Below are positions 1 through 7,443 of a DNA stretch of 8,179 nt, in pieces. The DNA lies in NCBI GenBank assembly GCA_028707745.1, contig JAQWAJ010000057.1, forward strand, positions 1-8,179, written 5' to 3'. Within the stretch, counting starts at the first letter, position 1, and each line of letters starts with the position of its first letter. The position numbers and the translations under genes are program-made. The notes beneath the pieces were generated by a model. It was not told the DNA's origin. It saw only the letters and a list, made by a program, of their open reading frames with translations, and made no database searches. Source of the DNA: Bacteroidales bacterium. Lineage in GTDB: Bacteria; Bacteroidota; Bacteroidia; Bacteroidales; UBA12481.

Positions 1-2627
1 TGGGGTATTACGGCACAGTAATGCCGGCTGTTATTAAACGGAATATCCTGGAGAATCCTTCGTGGTATACTTCCTATACTCCCTATCAGGCTGAGATTTC
101 CCAAGGCCGGTTGGAAGCTTTGCTGAATTTCCAGACCTTAGTGATGGAGCTGACTGCCATGCCATTGGCAAATGCTTCCCTGTTGGATGAAGCCACTGCT
201 GCTGCCGAAGCCATGATTATGATGTACAATGCCCGTACACGCGAGCTGGTTAAACGTGAAGCCAATGTACTGTGGGTGGATGAAAACATCTTTCCACAGA
301 CTCTTGCCGTGATTCAGACCCGTGCATTGCCACTCGGCATCAAGGTTGAAGTTTGCAAAGCCAGCAGGACACAACTAAATGATAAAGTTTTCGGAATTAT
401 TGTCCAATATCCGGCCGGAGACGGCAAGGCGCTGATCTATAGACAGACAGTTGAGCAAATTCATAAACTTGGAGGGCTTTATACTGCAGTTTGTGATCTT
501 TTCTCACTGGTGCTGCTGACCCCTCCTGGTGAATGGGGAGCCGACATTGTTCTGGGTAGCACCCAGCGGTTCGGAATTCCGATGGGATTTGGCGGACCGC
601 ACGCAGCATTTTTTGCTACCCGCGAAGAGCTGAAAAGGAATATGCCCGGAAGAATAATCGGTGTGTCTGTTGATATGCATGGAAACAAAGCACTCAGGAT
701 GGCACTTCAGACTCGTGAACAGCACATTAAACGTGAGAAGGCAACATCAAATATCTGCACATCACAGGCACTTTTGGCCACCATGGCTGGCATGTATGCG
801 GTATACCACGGTTCTGAAGGATTGCTGGAGATCGCCGGCAAAATTCACAGGGCGGCTCATACCCTCGAACTCGAACTGAAAAAATACGGTTATGTTCAGG
901 AAAATAAAGACTATTTCGATACCCTGAGGATCGTTCTTCCTGAAGAGGTTACCCTCAAACGCTTCAAAACCGTTGCATTGAAGCATCATTTCAATTTCCG
1001 CTATTTCGAAGATGAAACAATCGGTTTATCGACTGACGAACTGACGGATATCGCCGAAGTGAACCAGATTCTCGGAATTTTCGCAGAAGCTGCGGGGAAA
1101 AAGAGTGAATCCGTATTTGAACTGGTTGACTCTGCCGGATTTGACCCTGAATTTGCCCGGACCACCGATTTTTTGAATGAATCATGCTTCAATACGTATC
1201 AGTCGGAAACCGAGATGATGCGGTATATCAAAAAACTGGAACGCCGTGATATCTCTTTAACTCATTCCATGATACCCCTTGGATCGTGCACTATGAAGCT
1301 CAATCCGGCAAACTCCATGTTTGCTTTTTCTTCCGATGAGTTTGCTTCGATGCATCCGTTTGTGCCTGCCGATCAGGCCGAAGGTTATGCCCAGTTGATT
1401 CAGGAATTGGGAGATGCCCTTTGCGAGATCACTGGTTTTGCTGCAGTGTCATTTCAACCAAATTCTGGAGCTTCAGGCGAATATGCTGGCCTGATGGTCA
1501 TTCGCGGCTATCACCATAGTCGAGGTGAAGATCACCGGAATGTTATCCTGATTCCGGCCTCGGCCCACGGAACCAACCCTGCCAGCGCCGTTATGGCAGG
1601 ATATAAGGTTATCGTGGTGAAATGTGATGACCAGGGTAACGTTGATATTGATGACCTGAAGATGAAATCTGCTGAAAATCAGGCTAATCTAGCTGGTTTT
1701 ATGATCACCTATCCTTCGACTCACGGTGTTTTTGAAGCTGCGATCAAAACCATGGCAGAGATCATTCACTCCTATGGAGCATTGGTCTATATGGATGGTG
1801 CAAATATGAATGCCCAGGTAGGCCTGACGCAACCGGCTCTCATCGGGGCTGACGTTTGTCACCTTAATCTGCATAAAACCTTTGCTGTTCCGCATGGCGG
1901 AGGTGGACCGGGTGTTGGCCCGATCTGTGTGGCAAAACATTTGGTTGATTTTCTACCTTCACATCCTGTTGTGAAAATTGGCGGAGAACAAGGAAAGACA
2001 GTTTCTGCTGCTCCGTATGGAAGTGCACTGGTACTGACTATTTCTCATGCCTATGTTCAAATGCTCGGAGGCGAAGGCCTGAAAAATGCAACCGAAATGG
2101 CTATCCTGAATGCCAATTATCTGGTTGCCTGTTTAAAAGGCTATTACGATGTGCTTTATACAGGAGCCAACGAGCGGGTAGCACATGAGTGTATTCTTGA
2201 TTGCCGAAATCTGAAAACACAAACCGGTATTGAAACCGGTGACATTGCCCGTCGTCTGATGGACTATGGTTTCCATGCACCTACACTGTCGTTCCCGGTT
2301 CATGAAACCCTCATGATCGAGCCTACTGAAAGTGAATCAAAACAGGAAATTGACCGTTTTGCAGAATCCCTGATTTCCATTCATTTCGAAATTAGTGATG
2401 TGGAGATGGGAATTACCGATGCAGACAATAATGTTCTGAAAAATGCACCGCACACTGCGGTTCATATTGGTGATGACACCTGGACACATCCGTACGGAAG
2501 ACTCAAGGCCGCATTCCCGCTGCCCTGGATAGCTGAGAATAAATTCTGGCCTTATGTAGGTAAAATTGATAACGCCTATGGCGATCGGAATCTGATGTGC
2601 TCCTGCAAAGGGTTAGAGGAAGAGTAG
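1..2627 (+). CDS. gcvP: Glycine dehydrogenase (decarboxylating), P protein of the glycine cleavage system; 5' partial
   Basis: This PLP enzyme decarboxylates glycine and passes the aminomethyl group to the lipoyl arm of GcvH, in the cytoplasm. The reading frame is open to the left edge: the codons before the ATG at 21 read GYYGTV, a conserved P-protein segment, so that ATG is internal. The family is about 950-965 residues; about 874 are present, so some 85-90 N-terminal residues are missing. Numbered from the Met at 21, the PLP-binding lysine is K619 in NLHKTF, followed by the glycine-rich loop HGGGGPGVGP. Other family segments are GSCTMKLNP, SAHGTNPASA and MDGANMNAQVG (D592). The conserved end AYGDRNLMCSC is followed by a short acidic tail and TAG. 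Both the N-terminal and C-terminal halves of the fused subunit are present, so this is the single-chain form. No frameshift or missing key residue is seen. No other gcv gene lies in the window. Confidence 0.97.
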   Translation, partial: GYYGTVMPAVIKRNILENPSWYTSYTPYQAEISQGRLEALLNFQTLVMELTAMPLANASLLDEATAAAEAMIMMYNARTRELVKREANVLWVDENIFPQTLAVIQTRALPLGIKVEVCKASRTQLNDKVFGIIVQYPAGDGKALIYRQTVEQIHKLGGLYTAVCDLFSLVLLTPPGEWGADIVLGSTQRFGIPMGFGGPHAAFFATREELKRNMPGRIIGVSVDMHGNKALRMALQTREQHIKREKATSNICTSQALLATMAGMYAVYHGSEGLLEIAGKIHRAAHTLELELKKYGYVQENKDYFDTLRIVLPEEVTLKRFKTVALKHHFNFRYFEDETIGLSTDELTDIAEVNQILGIFAEAAGKKSESVFELVDSAGFDPEFARTTDFLNESCFNTYQSETEMMRYIKKLERRDISLTHSMIPLGSCTMKLNPANSMFAFSSDEFASMHPFVPADQAEGYAQLIQELGDALCEITGFAAVSFQPNSGASGEYAGLMVIRGYHHSRGEDHRNVILIPASAHGTNPASAVMAGYKVIVVKCDDQGNVDIDDLKMKSAENQANLAGFMITYPSTHGVFEAAIKTMAEIIHSYGALVYMDGANMNAQVGLTQPALIGADVCHLNLHKTFAVPHGGGGPGVGPICVAKHLVDFLPSHPVVKIGGEQGKTVSAAPYGSALVLTISHAYVQMLGGEGLKNATEMAILNANYLVACLKGYYDVLYTGANERVAHECILDCRNLKTQTGIETGDIARRLMDYGFHAPTLSFPVHETLMIEPTESESKQEIDRFAESLISIHFEISDVEMGITDADNNVLKNAPHTAVHIGDDTWTHPYGRLKAAFPLPWIAENKFWPYVGKIDNAYGDRNLMCSCKGLEEE

Positions 2628-2630
2628 GAC

Positions 2631-2708
2631 AATTAGAGATGCCAACTTAATCAGAGATGCCAACTTTTCCTCAAGTTGGCATCTCTATTAAATTGGGCAT
2701 TTCTAATA
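2631..2708. repeat. Nested inverted repeat of four 18-bp units between convergent genes
   Basis: Two direct units (2631-2648 and 2649-2666) and two inverted units (2673-2690 and 2691-2708) flank a 6-nt centre, TTCCTC. The core agagatgccaactt occurs exactly at 2635-2648 and 2653-2666, and its exact reverse complement at 2673-2686. The fourth copy, aattgggcatttct (2691-2704), is diverged but aligns without gaps; the outer pair matches at 14 of 18 positions. The inner pair forms a perfect 14-bp stem with a 6-nt loop. It starts 3 bp after the gcvP stop and ends 12 bp before the lipoprotein stop. It could be a bidirectional transcription barrier or a member of a dispersed intergenic repeat family; the sequence alone does not decide. 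Confidence 0.85.
2653..2686. terminator. Possible bidirectional terminator hairpin between gcvP and the lipoprotein gene
   Basis: The inner arms of the nested repeat make a perfect 14-bp stem (2653-2666 with 2673-2686) around a 6-nt loop. Placement between two convergent stop codons (2627 and 2721) suits transcription termination for both genes. Against a classical intrinsic terminator, neither strand has a clear run of T directly after the stem: the plus side reads ATTAAATTGGG and the minus side GATTAAGTTGG. The stem is also only moderately GC-rich. The call rests on position and stem strength and is tentative. Confidence 0.4.
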
Positions 2709-2720
2709 AATGAAAAAGGC

Positions 2721-3431
2721 TTATTGCCTGGTCATGTTTATCTGAAAGCACCACTCAACACGAGGGAAATTAAGGCAATAATAGAGTCTCATGCTCTGCG
2801 TATTATTGACGTGATACATGAACGATCGGTCGTTGTTATCGGGCATCCAACCGTTGGTTGTCCATCTGTGGGTTTGAACCAGGCGGATGTCGATATCCTG
2901 GCGGTTATTTGGTTCAAAGTAGCCCTTCATGGACATAGGATCGTTCTGGCCAGTCAAAATTTGCTTGAATTCGAGCGTGACAAATCCTTCTGCGGTAATT
3001 TCAGCGTTGATCCTCATCAGTCCGGATCCGAAATCGATCGGTGAGCTGGTCCAGCTGCCGATATAGGGAGCTGAGGCTACAGCAATGTTGACCGTGAAGG
3101 TTTTGGTGCTTCCATCCTCGGCAGTAACAGTGTAGATAACAGGCCCGGTAAAATTTGTGACAACACCGGGTTCAGGGCTGATGGTAGCCCGTGGCGATAT
3201 TTCAATCGTAGGAATCAGTTGGGAGGTATTAACGCCGAATGATACCTCTGTAAAAATATTTGTCCCTTCTATATCTCCAATATAGTTTCGTTCCAGCTGG
3301 GCATTTTTGCTGGCATCAAAAATGAAGGCAAGTATCTCCTTTTTGCTGGACAATTCTTCCTTTTGGCAGGAAGACACAAATGCTGCTCCTAACATGAGGA
3401 ACAGGGCCAGAAATGTAGATTTTCTAACCAT
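2721..3431 (-). CDS. Surface-type lipoprotein with DUF5018-like domain
   Basis: The protein has 236 residues. The N-terminus is a lipoprotein signal: MVRK, a hydrophobic stretch (residues 6-19), then VSSC with the lipidated cysteine at C22. The next residues, QKEEL, fit the X-K-(D/E)2-X export signal described for surface lipoproteins of Bacteroidota, so an outer-leaflet location is inferred. Residues about 32-118 resemble DUF5018: an ILAFIF strand opening, a conserved SPEPG turn (85-89), and an ending YTVTAEDGSTKTFTV (100-114). Such domains are beta-sandwich modules of unknown function common in this phylum. Residues about 120-236 form a second beta-rich, aromatic-rich region (two Cys, C219 and C228) that I do not recognise. 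It starts 24 nt after the ddl stop on the same strand, so co-transcription is plausible. No Shine-Dalgarno is seen, as is usual in the phylum. Ligand and role are unknown. Confidence 0.85.
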   Translation of the reverse strand: MVRKSTFLALFLMLGAAFVSSCQKEELSSKKEILAFIFDASKNAQLERNYIGDIEGTNIFTEVSFGVNTSQLIPTIEISPRATISPEPGVVTNFTGPVIYTVTAEDGSTKTFTVNIAVASAPYIGSWTSSPIDFGSGLMRINAEITAEGFVTLEFKQILTGQNDPMSMKGYFEPNNRQDIDIRLVQTHRWTTNGWMPDNNDRSFMYHVNNTQSMRLYYCLNFPRVEWCFQINMTRQ

Positions 3432-3455
3432 GGCTGAATATTTTAGTAATTGGAG

Positions 3456-4445
3456 CTACTCTTGCATTGCATCCCTGATCAGGATGCCAAAAAGCTCATT
3501 GAGGCTCAGGCCGACAATAGAGGCCTGTTTGGGGACAATACTGTGCGGAGACATTCCCGGTATGGTGTTCACTTCGAGGAACCAAGGGGTCTTGTCAACC
3601 AGGATATAGTCCATTCGTACTACTCCCCGGCAATCTAATAAATCATAGATCAATAATGACTGGTCTTTTACTGACCGTGCAACCTCCGCAGAGATACGTG
3701 CAGGCGTAATTTCGTCTGACAATCCGGGGGTGTACTTGGCTTCGTAATCGAAAAATTCCTTTTTACTGACAATCTCAGTAATGGGAAAGACATCTCTTGC
3801 TTCTGCGGTTTTAAAAAGGCCACAGGTAACTTCAGTTCCGGCCAGAAGCTTCTCAACGATAGCTTCCCGGTCTTCACTTAAGGCCCGTTCAAGGGCAGGC
3901 ATGATTTCGTCTGAATGAATTACCCTCGAGGTTCCGCAACTGGATCCTCCGCTGTTTGGTTTGATGAAGCAGGGTAATCCTATGGTTTTAATAATATTGT
4001 TAATATTAATGGGTTGTCCTTTTTTGATCAGCATCGAAGGAGAAACATTGATGCCGCATTGTTTCAGATACTGGTTGCAGTAGTACTTACTGAATGTCAG
4101 GGCACCAATGAATGAACGACATCCGGTATAAGGTATTCCGATAAGCTCAAAATAGGCGGGTAATATTCCGTTTTCTCCAGGTGTGCCATGAATGGAATTA
4201 ATAACGACATCAAAATGCTTGGCTTCACCATTAGGCTGCCAACTGAAATCGTTCCGGTTAATCGGATAAACAGATCCGTCTGAATCATGAACTTCCCATC
4301 CTTGTTGGGAAATTTCAACAACATGAGCGATATATTGAGCAGAGTCGAGGTTGTGCAGGATATTATAGGCACTTTGAAGAGAGATTTCATGTTCACCTGA
4401 GTCTCCGCCAGCAACGATTGCGATATTTAAAGGTTTCTGATTCAT
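3456..4445 (-). CDS. ddl: D-alanine--D-alanine ligase
   Basis: This ATP-grasp enzyme joins two D-alanines into the dipeptide used for UDP-MurNAc-pentapeptide in peptidoglycan synthesis, in the cytoplasm. At 329 residues it is of normal length and complete. Motifs in order: VAGGDSGEHEISL (11-23) with the substrate-side glutamate at E18; IHGTPGENG (85-93); the ATP-binding KPNSGGSSCGTS (162-173), K162 and S168 matching E. coli DdlB K144 and S150; DYEAKY (233-238), with K237 and Y238 matching K215 and Y216; RMDY with R277; and EVNTIPGMSPHS (291-302), giving metal ligands E291 and N293, and S302. The tyrosine at 238 is the residue associated with D-Ala rather than D-lactate as second substrate, so a normal vancomycin-sensitive-type ligase is inferred. 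It lies between rluD (77 nt upstream) and a lipoprotein gene (24 nt downstream). Confidence 0.96.
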   Translation of the reverse strand: MNQKPLNIAIVAGGDSGEHEISLQSAYNILHNLDSAQYIAHVVEISQQGWEVHDSDGSVYPINRNDFSWQPNGEAKHFDVVINSIHGTPGENGILPAYFELIGIPYTGCRSFIGALTFSKYYCNQYLKQCGINVSPSMLIKKGQPININNIIKTIGLPCFIKPNSGGSSCGTSRVIHSDEIMPALERALSEDREAIVEKLLAGTEVTCGLFKTAEARDVFPITEIVSKKEFFDYEAKYTPGLSDEITPARISAEVARSVKDQSLLIYDLLDCRGVVRMDYILVDKTPWFLEVNTIPGMSPHSIVPKQASIVGLSLNELFGILIRDAMQE

Positions 4446-4451
4446 GATCTT

Positions 4452-4465
4452 AAACCGTTCGGTTT
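4452..4465 (-). promoter_or_regulatory. 14-bp dyad just upstream of the ddl start
   Basis: On the minus strand AAACCGAACGGTTT has 6-nt arms (AAACCG and CGGTTT) around a 2-nt centre and ends 6 nt before the ddl ATG. In mRNA it would fold as a small hairpin in the translation initiation region; in DNA it could be an operator-like dyad. It sits in the only sizeable gap of the minus-strand cluster (4446-4522). On the plus strand it is followed by a T-run and so resembles a weak terminator, but no plus-strand gene ends there. I see no convincing Bacteroidota promoter of the TTTG / TAnnTTTG type in the gap. Function is unproven. Confidence 0.25.
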
Positions 4466-4522
4466 TTTCTTATATTCTCCGGTTGAATTTACGTTTTTTT
4501 ACACCAAATTGTTACGTTAACG

Positions 4523-5572
4523 CTATAGTTCCTGAGTTCGTCCGGCAAGATAAATCCTCCATCTTCTGATCACTTCGGCCATATCCTCCGGCAGCTCCGA
4601 ATCGAACTGCATCCAGACTTTAGTCTCGGGATGTGTAAACCCCAGTTCCTTAGCGTGTAAAGCCTGACGCGGCAGCACCTTGAAACAATTATCAATAAAC
4701 TGTTTGTATTTGGTAAAAGTGGTTCCCTTGAGAATCAGGTTGCCTCCGTAATCGGCATCATTGAACAAAGGGTGCCCGATATGTTTCATGTGAACCCGAA
4801 TCTGATGGGTACGGCCGGTTTCAAGCCGGCATTCAATCAGGGATATATATCCAAGATCTTCCAAAACCCGGTAGTGCGTGACGGCTCTCTTTCCCTGAGT
4901 TTCATCGGCCATTACCGTGTTGATCTGACGGTTTTTCGGACTCCGGCCTATCGGGGCATCGATGGTGCCTTCCGCTTCTTTCGGAACACCCCAAACGAGT
5001 GCCTGATAAACCCGATGGGAAGTTTTATCATAAAACTGTTTGCCGAGGAATGATTTGGCCTTTTCCGTCTTGGCTATAACAAGCAACCCTGAAGTGTCCT
5101 TATCGATCCGGTGAACCAGCCCGGCGCGGATATCTTCCTGCGTAAACATCTGAAGTTCCCGGTAACGGTAGGCCAGGGCATGTACCAGTGTGCCGGTATA
5201 ATTTCCATGTGCGGGATGAACCACCATGCCGGGTTTTTTATTGATGACCAATAACGAATCATCTTCATACACCACATCCAGTGGAATATCCTCCGGGATC
5301 AACTCAAATTCTTTCCGGGGAAAGGTGAGCATGATGACAATAACGTCGCCGGGTTTTACCTTGTAATTGGCCTTAACGGGTTTATCATTGACAAAGATGC
5401 AACCGGCATCGGCAGCATCTTTTATTTTTGTCCGGGATGTATCCTGTAACCGGTCTATCAGAAACCGGTCGATCCGAAGGAGAGCCTGACCGGGATCGGC
5501 CACAAACCTGAAATGCTCGAATAATTCCTTGTTCTCTTCTACCTCATCGAGGTGTAACCACATTTTATTCAT
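4523..5572 (-). CDS. rluD: RluA-family 23S rRNA pseudouridine synthase, RluD-like
   Basis: This enzyme isomerises uridine to pseudouridine in large-subunit rRNA; RluD itself acts on helix 69 of 23S rRNA. The protein has 349 residues. Residues about 30-80 form an S4 RNA-binding domain (LLRIDRFL, then INVND-type strand IFVNDKPVK and VKPGDVIVI). The catalytic domain starts around 95 with DIPLDVVYEDDSLLVINK. HRIDKDTSGLLVIAK (154-168) carries the catalytic aspartate D157. The C-terminal family motif is ETGRTHQIRVHMKHIGHP (251-268), followed by DADYGG. The IPLDVVYED and VVHPAHGN segments look closest to RluD rather than RluA or RluC, but the exact target uridine is inferred. The start overlaps the previous gene's stop by 8 nt (ATGAATAA), which suggests translational coupling. 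A second Met at codon 4 (5561-5563) is an alternative start with a 1-nt gap. Confidence 0.92.
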   Translation of the reverse strand: MNKMWLHLDEVEENKELFEHFRFVADPGQALLRIDRFLIDRLQDTSRTKIKDAADAGCIFVNDKPVKANYKVKPGDVIVIMLTFPRKEFELIPEDIPLDVVYEDDSLLVINKKPGMVVHPAHGNYTGTLVHALAYRYRELQMFTQEDIRAGLVHRIDKDTSGLLVIAKTEKAKSFLGKQFYDKTSHRVYQALVWGVPKEAEGTIDAPIGRSPKNRQINTVMADETQGKRAVTHYRVLEDLGYISLIECRLETGRTHQIRVHMKHIGHPLFNDADYGGNLILKGTTFTKYKQFIDNCFKVLPRQALHAKELGFTHPETKVWMQFDSELPEDMAEVIRRWRIYLAGRTQEL

Positions 5573-7439
5573 GAAGGATGATCAGTTTTTGCCGGATATT
5601 AATGCCGGAATTCGACTGAACACGGATCAGATAAATTCCATCAGGGAGATCAGAAACATTCATCTGGCAGTTTGACGCAGTTTTCTGCATCCTCCGGATA
5701 ACGCTTCCACGTAAATCGGTCAGTGTAATCGTCATATTTTCAGCTTGATTGCTGCATTCAACCCGGATCCAGTCATTCGAAGGATTCGGAAATATTCTGA
5801 CCGGATTGTTCAAGACGCCAGAGAGTTCCGACTGATCAATTCCAGATTTGCGTGATTTGTTCGAGAATACCGGCCTGATCATCAATCCCCCCTGAAGCTT
5901 GATCGCAGAAGGTTTCCAGGTCCCGCTGATGTTGTAAAACAAATCGCTTCGGTGGTCGTTCTGGCGGTCATATCCCACATTTAGAAAGTCGGTAGTGGTT
6001 TGGATCCAGCCCACATAATAGCTAGCGGGGACCAATTGAGCTGTATCGAGAATGACCCGCTGGAAAGCATTAATCCCATCATAAACGGCAACGACTCCGC
6101 TTTGCGAATAGATCAGTTCGCCGGGTTGATTGCCGTCATCAGTCCAGATGCCCAGGGTGAAATATTTCCGGCCTGCGTTGGAAAAACTCTGATTGAAACA
6201 GATATCGATCGCCGATAAAGAATCTACCGTACTCAGCGTTTTAAACCGGTAGGCAATTTTCCCGTTTTTGGTTCCCTCTCCGGATAAACCGTAACCGGCT
6301 TCTGATGAGCCATCGTCATACGCATAATAATCGGCAAATTTTTGCCGCGAAACGACTTTATCATTGCCGGGTATCTGGTCGGGAACGGTCTGGTTCATAT
6401 CGAGCGACACTTCAAACAGTGCAGAGTCGCGTTCGCTGCTGGTGAAACCGTAATTAAATGCGGCATCATAGGTAAGTGATTCATAAGCTTTAATCTCATC
6501 CGACTGGTAATCCTTTTCAAAACCGGTTCCGGGGACCCAAACCGAATGAATCTTTAACACCGGAGAATAGGCCCTTTTATCAGAAGATAAATTGTGCAGA
6601 TTTATTTCAAAAATGGCTTTGACAGCGGAAATGCCGGCGGTTCTGAAATGTTCCCAGGGTATAGCGGTGTAATTCTGCAAAAGAGGTTCTACCTGTTTGA
6701 CCAGGGATGCGTCCTCCATGATGGTGTCGTTATAATGCCGGTAGTTGTTGAGGTAAACATAATCGATATTCCAATGGTCGGCATTGACTTTCAGGCTTGC
6801 ATCCGGCGATGGGGAGAGTGAGGCGTAGTTGCGAAAGCGGAATCGGAACCCCTTTTGAAGATATTTTGAATCGGAAATGTTGATCATCACGATTTTAAAA
6901 TCGTGGGAACTGGTTCCCGGAGTGCTCCAAACGTGCGACCAGCGCTGGCTATGCGGTGCATAAAATTCCACAATCAGGGAGTCACTTTCTTCGGGTGCGT
7001 CACCATATCCTTGTGGCTGGTAAAAAAAGCTCAGATAAACAGTTGTATCCTGCGGAAGAAACAAATCAACCGGTCTGGAGGTAAGGGCATCAGCCAGAAA
7101 TGATTCAACCGTAGCTTTGCTGTAAATCATTCCTGTTGAGTCGATTGCGTCAAGCGTGGCCACTCCGTATGTCGGAGGGTTTATCGCAAATGAATTATTC
7201 AGATAAGCGCTATGGTCCCCCCAAAGAAGACTATCGGGATAGACGGAACCATTGCTGAAATCATCCAGAAAAGGTAACTTCAGTGTGTCAGTGGTCAAGG
7301 ATTTGTAAGGAATTTCATGAGCCCTGTTTGTCAGTGCCGGATAGGCAGATACAGATATCAGCCTTTCTTGTGCCCGGAGGCTGCCCGCCAGGAAAAAGGC
7401 AAAAAATCCGACCAGGTATAAAATATGCTTGTTTTGCAT
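5565..7439 (-). CDS. T9SS type A sorting domain-containing secreted protein
   Basis: The protein has 624 residues from the Met at 7437-7439. That start is chosen because it gives a clean signal peptide (MQNKHI, a hydrophobic core, then SLRA|Q with cleavage after about A23) and leaves a 4-nt gap after the PASTA gene; an upstream in-frame ATG at 7484 would put 15 extra residues before the signal. After LPFLDDFS (55-62) and INPPTYGVATLD (86-97) comes a jelly-roll-like beta domain, about 133-231, ending WNIDYVYLN. A second beta region contains YYAYDDGSSEAGYG (371-384). The last 80 residues (about 545-624) are a T9SS C-terminal sorting domain: FPNPSNDW (550-557), LTDLRGSVI (573-581), LPDGIYLIRV (598-607), ending KLIILHE. 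It is inferred to cross the outer membrane by T9SS and be anchored or released. No catalytic motif is seen, so its activity is unknown. Confidence 0.9.
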   Translation of the reverse strand: MQNKHILYLVGFFAFFLAGSLRAQERLISVSAYPALTNRAHEIPYKSLTTDTLKLPFLDDFSNGSVYPDSLLWGDHSAYLNNSFAINPPTYGVATLDAIDSTGMIYSKATVESFLADALTSRPVDLFLPQDTTVYLSFFYQPQGYGDAPEESDSLIVEFYAPHSQRWSHVWSTPGTSSHDFKIVMINISDSKYLQKGFRFRFRNYASLSPSPDASLKVNADHWNIDYVYLNNYRHYNDTIMEDASLVKQVEPLLQNYTAIPWEHFRTAGISAVKAIFEINLHNLSSDKRAYSPVLKIHSVWVPGTGFEKDYQSDEIKAYESLTYDAAFNYGFTSSERDSALFEVSLDMNQTVPDQIPGNDKVVSRQKFADYYAYDDGSSEAGYGLSGEGTKNGKIAYRFKTLSTVDSLSAIDICFNQSFSNAGRKYFTLGIWTDDGNQPGELIYSQSGVVAVYDGINAFQRVILDTAQLVPASYYVGWIQTTTDFLNVGYDRQNDHRSDLFYNISGTWKPSAIKLQGGLMIRPVFSNKSRKSGIDQSELSGVLNNPVRIFPNPSNDWIRVECSNQAENMTITLTDLRGSVIRRMQKTASNCQMNVSDLPDGIYLIRVQSNSGINIRQKLIILHE

Positions 7440-7443
7440 GAAA

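Noticed and set aside
21..23. ATG at 21 as the gcvP start
   Set aside because: The frame is open upstream and encodes GYYGTV, a conserved P-protein segment, and the protein would be about 90 residues short of family length. The gene is cut by the window edge.
2676..3044. Plus-strand open frame of 122 codons downstream of gcvP
   Set aside because: It begins inside the hairpin, lies antisense to the lipoprotein gene over nearly all its length, and shows no recognisable domain; the minus-strand gene has a clear signal peptide and DUF5018-like domain.
4452..4469. Plus-strand hairpin plus T-run as an intrinsic terminator
   Set aside because: No plus-strand gene ends before it; the region lies between two minus-strand genes. 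The dyad is kept only as a weak leader element of ddl.
4772..5053. Plus-strand open frame inside rluD
   Set aside because: It is antisense to the conserved catalytic core of the pseudouridine synthase and has no independent support.
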